Source: a virus. Taken from it: DNA of 25,376 nucleotides. The translations under genes and the position numbers were made by a program. The stretch spans positions 1 to 25,376 of the IMG/VR virus record IMGVR_UViG_3300015264_000052; one strand, written 5' to 3'. The notes beneath the pieces were generated by a model. The model was not told where the DNA came from, did no database searches, and was given only the letters and a program-made list of their open reading frames with translations. Shown here piece after piece: positions 7,591 through 14,500 of the stretch (the first letter of the stretch is position 1; each line of letters opens with the position of its first letter).

Positions 7591-9192
7591 ATGAATGAGG
7601 ACCGCCGGGCTACGATCACGCTGCTGAGCAACACGCGGTGCTCGGTCTCGTTCCGGCACCCCGGGCTCTCCGGCAAGGCTCGGGAGAAGGCGCGCAAGCG
7701 CGTCGTCGGCCTCCTGGACGACGCCCTCGCCATCGAGCAGAAGGGATCGCACTTCATGGCGACCGTCCAGGCAGGGCGGTGGGACGGTCGCCGGCACATG
7801 TTCCTGAAGGAGGGCTGCACCTTCCCGAAGGGGCTGGTGCCGCGCGTAAAGGACCTGCTGCGCGAGGCGGGCTACCGGGTGATGAAGACCAGAGACCGGC
7901 GGGCCACCGATCGCCGCGGCGCCGGCGAGGTGGAGGTGTCGGACGACATGCTCGCCGGGATCACGCTGCGCCCCGACCAGCTCGACGTAGTCGTGGCTGC
8001 GCTGGAGAGCGGGTGCGGCCTCCTGCACGTCGCCACCGGAGGAGGCAAGACAGCCATCGCCGCCGCCCTCATCAAGGCGCTGCGGGGCATGCGGTGCCTG
8101 TTCATCGTCCACACCAAGCAGCTGCTGAGGCAGGGGCGCGAGCAGCTGGCGAGGTTCTTGGGGACGATCGAGGAGCACGTCGGCGTCATCGGTGACGGCC
8201 GGTTCGACCCGAAACACGTTACGGTCGCGACCATGCAGAGCCTCACTCGGGCACGAGGTGACGCTCAGAAGCGCGTCATCGCGAAGTACCTCAAGACGGT
8301 CGTCTTGCTGTTCTTGGACGAGACCCACCACGCGTCCGCGAAGTCGTTCTACCGGCTCGTGCAGCGCGTCGACGCGCCGTTCCGGTTCGGCCTGTCCGGC
8401 ACGCCGTTCGGCCTCGCGGACGGCAAGGGCCTCATGGTCGAGGCCGCCTTCGGCCCGGTGGTCGCGCGCGTGACCAACGCCGAGCTGATCGACCTCGGCG
8501 TCAACGCCCGACCGACCATCCGCATGCTCGAGGTCACCGAGCCGAAGCTCGAGGACGGGCTGTCTTGGCAGGACGTGTACAAGAGCGGGGTCGTGCTGAA
8601 CGACGCCAGGAACGCGATGGTCGCCCGCGAGGTCACGGCGTTCGCGCGCAAGAAGTGGCCGACGCTCGTCCTCGTCCGCGAGCTCTGGCACGGCGACCGC
8701 ATCGCCGAGCTCCTGCACGAGGAGATGGTCCCGCACGCGTTCGTCCACGGGCAGATGCCGACCGACGAGGTCGAGCGCCAGAAGGACCGGCTGGTCGAGG
8801 GCAAGATCCTGGTGCTGATCGCGTCGCCGATCTTCGGCGAGGGTGTGGACATCCCGTCTGCACCTGGCTTCCCCGGCATCAAGGCGCTCGTCATCGCGGA
8901 CGGCGGGCAGTCGGTCGCGAACGTCTTGCAGAAGCTAGGTCGGAGCTTGCGAAAGAAGCAGGGAGACAACCGGGTCGAGGTGGTCGACTTCGCCGACCTG
9001 ACCCACAAGTGGCTTGCAGTTCATAGTCAAAATAGGCTACAGCTGTACGAAGATGAAGGTTTCAAGGTCATCACTGCCGATTCCGGGAAAGAAGACGCCG
9101 GTATTCGCTCCAAGAACGTGCGTGACTTGTCTCCAAAGGTTCGCTCCAAACTCGGGACCGCAGAAATTTTGCGTAGATTGTCGCAAGATTGA
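7591..9192 (+). CDS. uvsW: UvsW-type SF2 DNA/RNA helicase, 3' end altered by HNH insertion
   Basis: ATG directly downstream of P1 and without a Shine-Dalgarno, so translation may be leaderless. The N-terminal region (WDGRRHMF, about residue 64) resembles the small N-terminal domain of T4 UvsW. Helicase motifs are complete: Walker A ATGGGKT (148-154), DETHH (243-247), SGTP (269-272), and motif VI QKLGRSLRK (447-455). UvsW is known to unwind and remodel branched recombination and replication intermediates. The C-terminus is unusual: from residue 479 the sequence SQNRLQLYEDEGFKV has foreign, AT-richer codons, and a second GC-rich copy of this ending occurs at 9728-9784 in another frame. The last ~36 residues overlap the HNH gene and are probably not ancestral. 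Confidence 0.9.
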   Translation: MNEDRRATITLLSNTRCSVSFRHPGLSGKAREKARKRVVGLLDDALAIEQKGSHFMATVQAGRWDGRRHMFLKEGCTFPKGLVPRVKDLLREAGYRVMKTRDRRATDRRGAGEVEVSDDMLAGITLRPDQLDVVVAALESGCGLLHVATGGGKTAIAAALIKALRGMRCLFIVHTKQLLRQGREQLARFLGTIEEHVGVIGDGRFDPKHVTVATMQSLTRARGDAQKRVIAKYLKTVVLLFLDETHHASAKSFYRLVQRVDAPFRFGLSGTPFGLADGKGLMVEAAFGPVVARVTNAELIDLGVNARPTIRMLEVTEPKLEDGLSWQDVYKSGVVLNDARNAMVAREVTAFARKKWPTLVLVRELWHGDRIAELLHEEMVPHAFVHGQMPTDEVERQKDRLVEGKILVLIASPIFGEGVDIPSAPGFPGIKALVIADGGQSVANVLQKLGRSLRKKQGDNRVEVVDFADLTHKWLAVHSQNRLQLYEDEGFKVITADSGKEDAGIRSKNVRDLSPKVRSKLGTAEILRRLSQD

Positions 9193-9733
9193 ATATGGGT
9201 TGAAGGGACCAACGGAGTGTTTGGGGTGTGGTTTGATGATCATCGATCGCACTCATCGAGCAAGATACTGTCTTAAATGTAGAAAAGAGCGTACACGTCA
9301 GTTGAGGAATGAATCATTCGCTCGTGCATATGCTGATCCAAAACGAAAAAAGAAGCTCAAGTATCAGAGCCGTGAATCTCAGCGTCGTTGGATCAAGGCG
9401 CCTGGTAACCGAGAAGATTTACGGGCTCGTGAGCGTGCTCGGCACTTGAATTTGAAACTAGAAGCGATCAAGCGGTTCGGAGGAAGATGCGCATGTTGCG
9501 GTGAAACGCGTTATCAGTTCTTGTCGTTTGATCATGTTGATGGCGACGGTGCACAGCATCGTCGTGAGGCGGGTGGATTTTGGCCCGCGCGTAGCAGTTC
9601 ATTTCTTCGTTATCTGAAGAAAAATGACTGGAAGTCGAAGTACAGGATCCGCGTGTTGTGCATGAATTGCCACATCGCGGAAGATCTTTGGGGAGCCTGC
9701 CCACACCGGTTGGAACGCTGCGCGGCAAGTCAA
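9025..9733 (+). mobile_element. HNH homing element inserted at the 3' end of the helicase gene
   Basis: The segment is bounded by AGTCAA at 9025-9030 and 9728-9733, 703 bp apart. Both mark the same point in two versions of the helicase C-terminus. Upstream, helicase frame 1 runs into SQNRLQLYEDEGFKV. Downstream, another frame encodes SQERVALYESEGFEVVAE followed by TGA. Joining the two AGTCAA sites restores an uninterrupted helicase ending in GC-rich native codons. The inside is visibly poorer in G+C and encodes an HNH enzyme. The simplest reading is a homing element that brought a substitute 3' end for its host gene and displaced the original. Confidence 0.65.
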
Positions 9734-9784
9734 GAGCGGGTCGCGCTGTACGAGTCGGAGGGTTTTGAGGTCGTTGCCGAGTGA
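9053..9784 (+). CDS. HNH homing endonuclease fused at its end to the displaced helicase tail
   Basis: The frame is open from ATG 9014, but 9053 is a likelier start because the earlier part overlaps the helicase coding copy; no good ribosome site is seen for either. Two Cys-pair ribbons come first (CVTC...CVDC, then CLGC...CLKC), followed by an Arg/Lys-rich DNA-binding linker. The HNH core follows: CACCGETRYQFLSFDHVDGD, then HRRE, then VLCMNCHIAEDLWGACPH, with CxxC pairs and the catalytic DH. This is the classic phage HNH layout. The last ~19 residues (SQERVALYESEGFEVVAE) match the helicase C-terminus, not an endonuclease. Codon use is AT-richer than all neighbours until that tail, a sign of transfer. 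Confidence 0.85.
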   Translation: MKVSRSSLPIPGKKTPVFAPRTCVTCLQRFAPNSGPQKFCVDCRKIEYGLKGPTECLGCGLMIIDRTHRARYCLKCRKERTRQLRNESFARAYADPKRKKKLKYQSRESQRRWIKAPGNREDLRARERARHLNLKLEAIKRFGGRCACCGETRYQFLSFDHVDGDGAQHRREAGGFWPARSSSFLRYLKKNDWKSKYRIRVLCMNCHIAEDLWGACPHRLERCAASQERVALYESEGFEVVAE

Positions 9785-9804
9785 GTTCCGGCGCATCACT
9801 CGGT

Positions 9805-9834
9805 TGTGGATAATGCTGTGGATCTTGTGGACAA
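9805..9834 (-). promoter_or_regulatory. Three adjacent DnaA-box-like 9-mers
   Basis: Read on the minus strand they are TTGTCCACA, AGATCCACA and TTATCCACA, starting 9 and 12 nt apart. The first and third match the known DnaA-box consensus forms exactly; the middle one deviates in its first three bases. Confidence 0.55.
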
Positions 9835-9874
9835 ACCGACGAGCGGAACGCGACCTGCCTCCACTGTAAGTGTG

Positions 9875-9894
9875 GATGCTGGCATCCCAGCATC
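9875..9894 (+). other. Perfect 8-bp stem-loop
   Basis: GATGCTGG (9875-9882), loop CATC, CCAGCATC (9887-9894). The stem is perfect and partly overlaps the fourth DnaA-like 9-mer. No T-run follows (TTGACG instead), so it does not look like an intrinsic terminator. It may be an origin structure or a protein-binding site. Confidence 0.6.
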
Positions 9895-9924
9895 TTGACG
9901 TCAGCGCCCAGCGCGCGGTACTGA
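9895..9924 (+). promoter_or_regulatory. Possible promoter P1b before the 9931 gene
   Basis: -35 TTGACG (9895-9900), 18-bp spacer, -10-like TACTGA (9919-9924), with the GTG start 6 nt further on. The -35 overlaps the 8-bp palindrome TGACGTCA (9896-9903). The -10 is poor, and the GTG has no Shine-Dalgarno, so a leaderless message is possible. Confidence 0.35.
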
Positions 9925-9930
9925 CTCAGT

Positions 9931-10515
9931 GTGCATCGTGCGCCCAAGACACAGATCGGCGGACGGGGTCGCGGGAAGACGAGGAAGGTCGAGGTCGCCG
10001 AAGAGCTCTGCGTCCTCTACCACGAGGCGGTGCGGGCCGAGGTCGCGACCCTGACCAAGGGAGGTCACCGCATGCCGTCGCAGACGCTGGACGACGTCGA
10101 CGAGTCGGACCGCAGCTGGTTCTTGAAGGCCGCGGTCGCGTGCCTCGAGCTCGAGGCCGACGCGCGGGAGTTCATCGTGGCGCAGTTCGCGGTCTGGCGA
10201 GCGGCCAGCACCTACTACCAGAAGCTCCTCCTGCCGCAACCGCACCACCTCGGCAAGCTCGGCGCGCGCGTGCGCTACCTGCAGCACAAGGTGGTCGAGG
10301 AGACCCGGAAGTCGAGGGTCGTCACGCTCGACGCTCAGGAGGACCGCAAGCGGTTCTACGTTGAGGAGCGGCAGCTCAAGGGGCTCGCGCGGGAGCTGCG
10401 CCTGGACCAGGCCGACGTCCTGGCCGGCCTGCCGGAACGGTTCTCGCGCGCGTTCCTCGAGCACAAGGGAGCGTGGGCCGTCGTGAAGGACGTCTGGGAA
10501 GAGAGGGCCCGGTGA
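9931..10515 (+). CDS. Uncharacterised helical protein heading the replication operon (194 aa)
   Basis: GTG start; no better start lies upstream and no Shine-Dalgarno is visible. The first 20 residues are basic (IGGRGRGKTRK). The rest is largely helical and charged, with a possible coiled region at about 105-150 (ARVRYLQHKVVEETRKSRVV) and no Cys pairs or membrane segments. It is immediately followed by the glycosylase-like gene with a GTGA overlap, so it is translated with DNA-metabolism proteins. I do not recognise a family. Position next to the candidate origin makes a DNA-binding role conceivable, but nothing in the sequence proves it. Confidence 0.6.
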   Translation: MHRAPKTQIGGRGRGKTRKVEVAEELCVLYHEAVRAEVATLTKGGHRMPSQTLDDVDESDRSWFLKAAVACLELEADAREFIVAQFAVWRAASTYYQKLLLPQPHHLGKLGARVRYLQHKVVEETRKSRVVTLDAQEDRKRFYVEERQLKGLARELRLDQADVLAGLPERFSRAFLEHKGAWAVVKDVWEERAR

Positions 10516-11084
10516 CCGACCTGGTGCAGGAGGTCGTCGGGCGCGCCCTCACGCAGAGCCGCCTTGCGGCCTGGAACCTCGGCATGCGCCGCTTCGGGGT
10601 GATGGACGACCTGCCGCGTGCGCGCGGCCTGCTCGTCGGCGAGGCGCCTGGCTCGAACACCGACGTGACGATCCCGCTGTTCCCGGAGCCCGGGAACAGC
10701 GCCGACAGGCTGCTGCGGTACTCCGGCGTGAGCCATGCGGACTGGCTCGGCAAGCTCGTGAAAATCAACCTGTGCGAAGGGTCCTGGTCGGTGCGGCGCG
10801 CTGTGGTCGGTCGTGCCCGCGCGCTCGCCTACCTGCTCGACCGAGAGAACTACTACGGTGGCCAGCCGCTGCGCGTTCTGCTGCTCGGGGTCCGGGCGGC
10901 GCGCGCGTGGTCCTGCTACGGGCCGTTCGGCTACGAGGAGATGGTGTTCGACCGTGGGACGACGCTGCGCGCGGCGTGGATCCCTCACCCGTCCGGCAGG
11001 AACCGCCTCTACAACGAGCGCGCGAACCAGCTGCGCGCCCGCCGCGCGGTGCTCTGGGCGATCGGCGAGAGGGCGACTCCTTGA
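10512..11084 (+). CDS. Uracil-DNA glycosylase superfamily protein (190 aa)
   Basis: The GTG start overlaps the upstream TGA (GTGA). Two signature motifs of the UDG superfamily are present: GEAPG at residues 43-47 (motif 1, as in family 4/5 enzymes) and HPSGRNRLYN from His159 (motif 2, the HPS/HPA loop). Between them RVLLLGVRAARAW fits the core strand and helix. Only two Cys are present, so the four-Cys iron-sulfur site of classical family-4 enzymes is absent. Superfamily members excise uracil or other deaminated bases; the substrate here is unknown. The operon context with helicases suggests repair or control of base content during phage replication. Confidence 0.75.
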   Translation: MTDLVQEVVGRALTQSRLAAWNLGMRRFGVMDDLPRARGLLVGEAPGSNTDVTIPLFPEPGNSADRLLRYSGVSHADWLGKLVKINLCEGSWSVRRAVVGRARALAYLLDRENYYGGQPLRVLLLGVRAARAWSCYGPFGYEEMVFDRGTTLRAAWIPHPSGRNRLYNERANQLRARRAVLWAIGERATP

Positions 11085-11353
11085 GCGTCTACGTCGACGC
11101 CTCGATCTATGGCTACGGGCGCATGAAGATGTGCCACATGCTCGCTGACACACCCGAGGAGCTCCACGCGATGGCCGCCCGGATCGGCGTAGCGCGCCGC
11201 TGGTTTCAAACGCCACCCAAGGCATCGTTCTGGCACTACGACGTGTGTAAGAGTAAGCGTGCTCTGGCCGTGGCCGCAGGCGCCATCGAGTGTGGTCGCG
11301 AAGCATTCGTCACCGCGCTCAGGCGCATTCGTGAGTCTAAGGTGTTCATGTGA
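11081..11353 (+). CDS. DUF4031-family protein (90 aa)
   Basis: I chose TTG 11081 because it overlaps the upstream TGA (TTGA), and the family motif starts at once: SVYVD, then GRMKMCHMLADTPEELHAMA, then RRWFQ and HYD, then KRALAVAAGAIE. This order (YVD, CHLxAD, ELHxxA, WFQ, HYD, KR-A-GA) is the DUF4031 signature as I recall it, found in many phages and some bacteria. The function is unknown to me. A later ATG (11122) would remove the YVD motif, so it is less likely. The stop overlaps the next GTG (GTGA), which places the gene in the helicase operon. Confidence 0.75.
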   Translation: MSVYVDASIYGYGRMKMCHMLADTPEELHAMAARIGVARRWFQTPPKASFWHYDVCKSKRALAVAAGAIECGREAFVTALRRIRESKVFM

Positions 11354-12672
11354 GCGGCGACGAAGGGGTAGCCCCATCTTGGAAGATCGGTTACTCGAAA
11401 GATTTCGAGAAGCGGATGCTCCGCACGCTGTTCGTGGACCAGGAGTTCGCGACGACTTCCGGCGTGCACCTCGACCACCAGATGTTCTCGACGCCCGCGT
11501 TGCGGTGGCTGGCGCAGAAAGTCGTCGGCTACGCGCGGGACAACGGTTCTGGGATCAGCAAGGACGCGCTGCGGATCGAGCTCGAACGCGACCTCAAGGT
11601 CGGCCGGCTTGTCGCGAAGAACCGCGAGGCGGCCGAGGCGCTGGTCGACACCATCGATCAGACGGTCAAGGACCGAACCTACGTCAAGGGCGAGCTGTTC
11701 AAGTTCATCAAGAATCAGGTCACCGACCGCGCCGTCCGCGCCTGCCTCGACCACCTCGACGCCCAGGACTTCGACGCGATCGACGGCGAGCTCAAGAAGG
11801 TGCTCGACGTCCAGGCGTCGCTCAACGGTGGCCTCGGGCACTTCTTCGTGCGCGACCGCGGTCAGCGCCGCGAACGCCGCAGGAAGTACGAGTACAACGG
11901 GATCTCAACTGGACTGTTCTTAGATGAGTTCCTGAAACCGAAGGGCACACCGCCGAAGTCTCTTACGACGATAGTCGCCCCGTCAGGGGTCGGAAAGTCG
12001 GGCGTGCTACTATACATGTGTCGTAGTGCTGTTGTTAACAGCCGAGCGCGGTGCTTGTACATCACCACCGAGTTGTCCGAAGAGATAATTTGTGACCGTC
12101 TCGACGCATCGTTCACCGGCGTGTCGATCAACATGCTCGAGAAGGAACGCAAGAAGGTCAGCGGCAAGGTCCGCAACCTCGGTCTGAAGTACGGGGAGTT
12201 CCTCGTCGTCAAGGAGTTCCCGCCTGCGACGCTCACGCCGAGCGGGCTGCGCGCGTACATCCGGCAGCTGGAGCGCGTCGGGTTCTACCCGAGCTCGTTC
12301 TACGTCGACTCGGCCGACGACATGGTGCCGGACGCCGGGGACCGCGGGCGCGACCGGGACGGGTACGAGGACTACGGCGCGGTCTGGCGTGGCCTGCGCC
12401 GGCTGAGCTACGAGATCTTGGCTCCGGGTCACACCGCGAGCCAGACCCAGCGTGGCGCCCTGAACAAGGAGCACGTCGACTGGGATCAGATCGCCGACAG
12501 CGCCAAGAAGGTCATGGTCTCCGACGTCGTCGCGATCCTCCAGCAGACCCGGGAGGAGCACAAGCAGGGCGTCGGCAGGTTTTACGTCGGGAAGAACCGC
12601 TTCGGGACAGCGAAGCGGGAGTGGAAGGTTCGCCTCGACTGGGCGAAGATCGACATCCGCACGATCGGGTGA
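11350..12672 (+). CDS. dnaB: DnaB-type replicative helicase (440 aa)
   Basis: The GTG start overlaps the upstream TGA. The N-terminal ~190 residues are helical, like the DnaB/gp41 N-domain. The RecA-like C-domain has Walker A APSGVGKS (210-217), ITTELSEEIICDRL as the conserved segment after it, a Walker-B-like strand FYVDSADDM (Asp320), sensor ASQTQR (Gln365) and the arginine-finger element GKNRFG near residue 416. These fit T4 gp41/DnaB hexameric 5'-3' helicases that travel with primase, and a primase gene lies nearby. Walker B is divergent (DSADD rather than DYLQ). Codons from about 11905 to 12105, around Walker A, are much more AT-rich than the rest. Confidence 0.85.
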   Translation: MSGDEGVAPSWKIGYSKDFEKRMLRTLFVDQEFATTSGVHLDHQMFSTPALRWLAQKVVGYARDNGSGISKDALRIELERDLKVGRLVAKNREAAEALVDTIDQTVKDRTYVKGELFKFIKNQVTDRAVRACLDHLDAQDFDAIDGELKKVLDVQASLNGGLGHFFVRDRGQRRERRRKYEYNGISTGLFLDEFLKPKGTPPKSLTTIVAPSGVGKSGVLLYMCRSAVVNSRARCLYITTELSEEIICDRLDASFTGVSINMLEKERKKVSGKVRNLGLKYGEFLVVKEFPPATLTPSGLRAYIRQLERVGFYPSSFYVDSADDMVPDAGDRGRDRDGYEDYGAVWRGLRRLSYEILAPGHTASQTQRGALNKEHVDWDQIADSAKKVMVSDVVAILQQTREEHKQGVGRFYVGKNRFGTAKREWKVRLDWAKIDIRTIG

Positions 12673-12686
12673 GGAGCACAAAATAG

Positions 12687-13298
12687 ATGGCACCGAAGAA
12701 GAACAAGTCGACCTCAGGTGAGAGCAACCGTGTGTCGATTTCGCGGGAGGAGCACGAGACGCTCTTATCGCTCTACGACAGCATCGCCCTGGCGAAGGGA
12801 GACAGCGAGCGCGCCAAGCTCCGCTTCCAGGACCTCAGCATCACCTGCGAGGCGCAGGCGCGGCGCCTCCTGGAGCTGGACTCGAGCGCCCGTCACCTGG
12901 AGCGCATCGCCGGGCTCCAGAAGGTGCTCATCGACCTGCTGCGATCCGAGCACAAGATCGCGTCGATGGAGGACCTCTCCGAGTTCTGGCACAGGTGGGT
13001 CGTCTGCGCGGAGAACCTCGTCAAGGCCAACCCGGACCTGCGGGCCACCATCGCTCAGGCGCAGCCGGAGCTGTTCCGGTCGTGGAGCTTGTGGCTGAAG
13101 GAGGACGGCCGCGCCGTCCACCTGCCCGCCGCGGGTGACACGAGGACGGAGGCTGAGGCCCGAGTACCCGCGTCGCAGGACCAGGTGCAAGACCGCGCGG
13201 TCGACCAGCTCCGCAGCACGAACGCGTCCCAGGCGGCGCGCATCCGGGAGCTCGAGGGTGAGATCGAGGTCTACAAGAAGAGCAAGGGCCTCCGCTGA
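12687..13298 (+). CDS. Coiled-coil protein between helicase and primase genes (203 aa)
   Basis: ATG start with GAGGAG about 10 nt upstream. The N-terminus is Lys/Ser-rich. Residues about 25-100 are helical with heptad spacing. A Trp-rich segment (WHRWVV, then RSWSLWL) follows, and a last coiled coil (IRELEGEIEVYKKS) ends the protein. No catalytic motif, Cys pair or membrane segment is visible. Its place exactly between the DnaB-type helicase and the DnaG-type primase suggests a replisome accessory such as a helicase loader, but this is inference from neighbours only. Confidence 0.65.
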   Translation: MAPKKNKSTSGESNRVSISREEHETLLSLYDSIALAKGDSERAKLRFQDLSITCEAQARRLLELDSSARHLERIAGLQKVLIDLLRSEHKIASMEDLSEFWHRWVVCAENLVKANPDLRATIAQAQPELFRSWSLWLKEDGRAVHLPAAGDTRTEAEARVPASQDQVQDRAVDQLRSTNASQAARIRELEGEIEVYKKSKGLR

Positions 13299-13301
13299 GA
13301 G

Positions 13302-14420
13302 ATGTCGCTGAACTTCCGAGCCATCGACCGCGCGTTCGACGCTGAGCGCTACGTGCTCGACCTCTGCCCCGACGCTCAGCGCAGCGGCGGTAACCTGGTG
13401 GTCACGTGCCCGCGCTGCGACAAGCCGAAGCTCTCGGTCCTCGTGGTCGACCGCGACGACGTGCGCGCTCCGGCGTGGCGCTGCTTCGCCGCCGAGTGCA
13501 GCGACGCCGGCCGCACGGCGCTGTCGCTGGTCCGCCGGCTCGAGGACTGCGACATGTTCCGCGCCCTGGAGCAGATCGCCCGGTACGCGAAGGGCAACCA
13601 GCCGATCATCGACCTGCGTAAGCTGGTCGAGGACCGCCTCGCAGGACAGGCCGAGGTCTGGAGCGCCAGCCCGGAGCACATAGCTCTCCCCGACGAGTTC
13701 ATCGCCGCGCGCGCCGACCACAGGCGGTCCGACCTGCCGTCGTACTTCCGCGAGCGCGGCATCGGCCCGAAGACGGCGACGCGCTACGGGATCGGGTGGT
13801 GTGAGAGCGGGTACTTCAGGAACCGGATCGTGGTCCCTGTCATGCACGAAGACGAGGTCGCCTTCTTCGTCGCCCGCTACATGAGGGCGATCCCGCCCAT
13901 GTGCAGGGCCGACCGCCTGCCGTGCAAGCGGTGCGGAGGGACCGACGAGCACAAGCGCCTGAAGAAGACCCTCTACCCCAAGGGTGCGAAGCCGGGGCAC
14001 TTCCTGTACAACTACGAGCGCGCTCGCTACTGCCGGACCATCCGCGTCGTCGAGGGCGTGCTCGACGCGATCCACGTCGGCCGGTCGGCGGTGGCGACGT
14101 TCGGCACCAGCTTGTCGCAGTACCAGCTGGAGCTCCTGATGCGGACGGCAGCGGAGGAGATCGTGATCATCTGGGACCGCGACCCGGGAGCCGAGCCCGG
14201 CGCGAGCGGGTACGAGAAGGCGCTGGTGCTGGCTGACAGGCTGGCTGACCTCTGGCGCGTGCGCGTCGTCAAGCTGCCGGACGCCCGCGACCCGGATGAG
14301 CACACCCGGCGAGACCTCATGGAGATGGAGCGGCTGACCCCTGTGCTCGACGCGTCGGGAGCGCGTAGGTCATACGTGCTCGGCAGGCTGGAGACCAGGA
14401 TGCGGGTGCGGTCCTCGTAG
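13302..14420 (+). CDS. dnaG: DnaG-type primase (372 aa)
   Basis: ATG 3 nt after the preceding stop, with GAGAG just before. An N-terminal zinc-binding region is present (CPRC at 36-39, then RCFAAEC ending at Cys66). A primase core follows (SYFRERGIGPKTATRYGIGW, about 147-166). The Toprim domain has VVEGVLDAI with catalytic Glu251, ATFGTSLSQYQ, and IIWDRDPGA with Asp292 and Asp294. DnaG primases make RNA primers and bind DnaB. An extra Cys pair (PCKRCGG, about 207) lies between the core and Toprim. The C-terminal helicase-binding part is short. It ends the P1 block; a new promoter follows. Confidence 0.88.
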   Translation: MSLNFRAIDRAFDAERYVLDLCPDAQRSGGNLVVTCPRCDKPKLSVLVVDRDDVRAPAWRCFAAECSDAGRTALSLVRRLEDCDMFRALEQIARYAKGNQPIIDLRKLVEDRLAGQAEVWSASPEHIALPDEFIAARADHRRSDLPSYFRERGIGPKTATRYGIGWCESGYFRNRIVVPVMHEDEVAFFVARYMRAIPPMCRADRLPCKRCGGTDEHKRLKKTLYPKGAKPGHFLYNYERARYCRTIRVVEGVLDAIHVGRSAVATFGTSLSQYQLELLMRTAAEEIVIIWDRDPGAEPGASGYEKALVLADRLADLWRVRVVKLPDARDPDEHTRRDLMEMERLTPVLDASGARRSYVLGRLETRMRVRSS

Positions 14421-14436
14421 GTCACTCAGCATTTCT

Positions 14437-14465
14437 GTTGACATTGTCATCACACACGTTAGAGT
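14437..14465 (+). promoter_or_regulatory. Promoter P2 with GTTGAC-N3-GTCA motif
   Basis: -35 TTGACA (14438-14443), 16-bp spacer, -10 TAGAGT (14460-14465). The -35 sits in GTTGAC-ATT-GTCATC (14437-14451), a degenerate version of the P1 palindrome. Transcription would start near 14472, followed by a hairpin, a good AGGAG (14491-14495) and the GTG at 14501. Confidence 0.7.
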
Positions 14466-14468
14466 CCT

Positions 14469-14487
14469 GGTCCGCGCACCACGGACC
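14469..14487 (+). promoter_or_regulatory. Stem-loop at the 5' end of the P2 transcript
   Basis: GGTCCG (14469-14474), a 7-nt loop, CGGACC (14482-14487), placed right at the predicted start site and just before the AGGAG ribosome site. It could be a message-stabilising 5' hairpin or a protein-binding site. Confidence 0.4.
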
Positions 14488-14500
14488 GCTAGGAGCCATC

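Larger units (their letters stand above)
9785..9930 (+). other. Candidate replication origin: intergenic spacer with DnaA-like boxes and a hairpin
   Basis: This non-coding spacer of 146 bp sits between the helicase/HNH locus and the replication operon. It contains TGTGGATAA (9805-9813, the complement of a perfect TTATCCACA), TGTGGATCT (9817-9825), TGTGGACAA (9826-9834, complement TTGTCCACA) and TGTGGATGC (9871-9879), all in the same orientation. A perfect 8-bp hairpin follows. A clustered set of DnaA-type boxes beside helicase and primase genes suggests an origin; whether host DnaA binds here is not shown. No clear AT-rich unwinding element is visible. Confidence 0.45.

Noticed and set aside
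9025-9733. Group I intron explanation of the helicase interruption
   Set aside because: The AGTCAA-to-AGTCAA segment could in principle be spliced, but a second homologous helicase ending lies inside its 5' end, which an intron does not need, and I could not identify conserved intron core pairings by eye. It remains a testable alternative.
9875-9894. Intrinsic terminator after the HNH gene
   Set aside because: The stem is good, but no T-run follows and a possible promoter begins at once.
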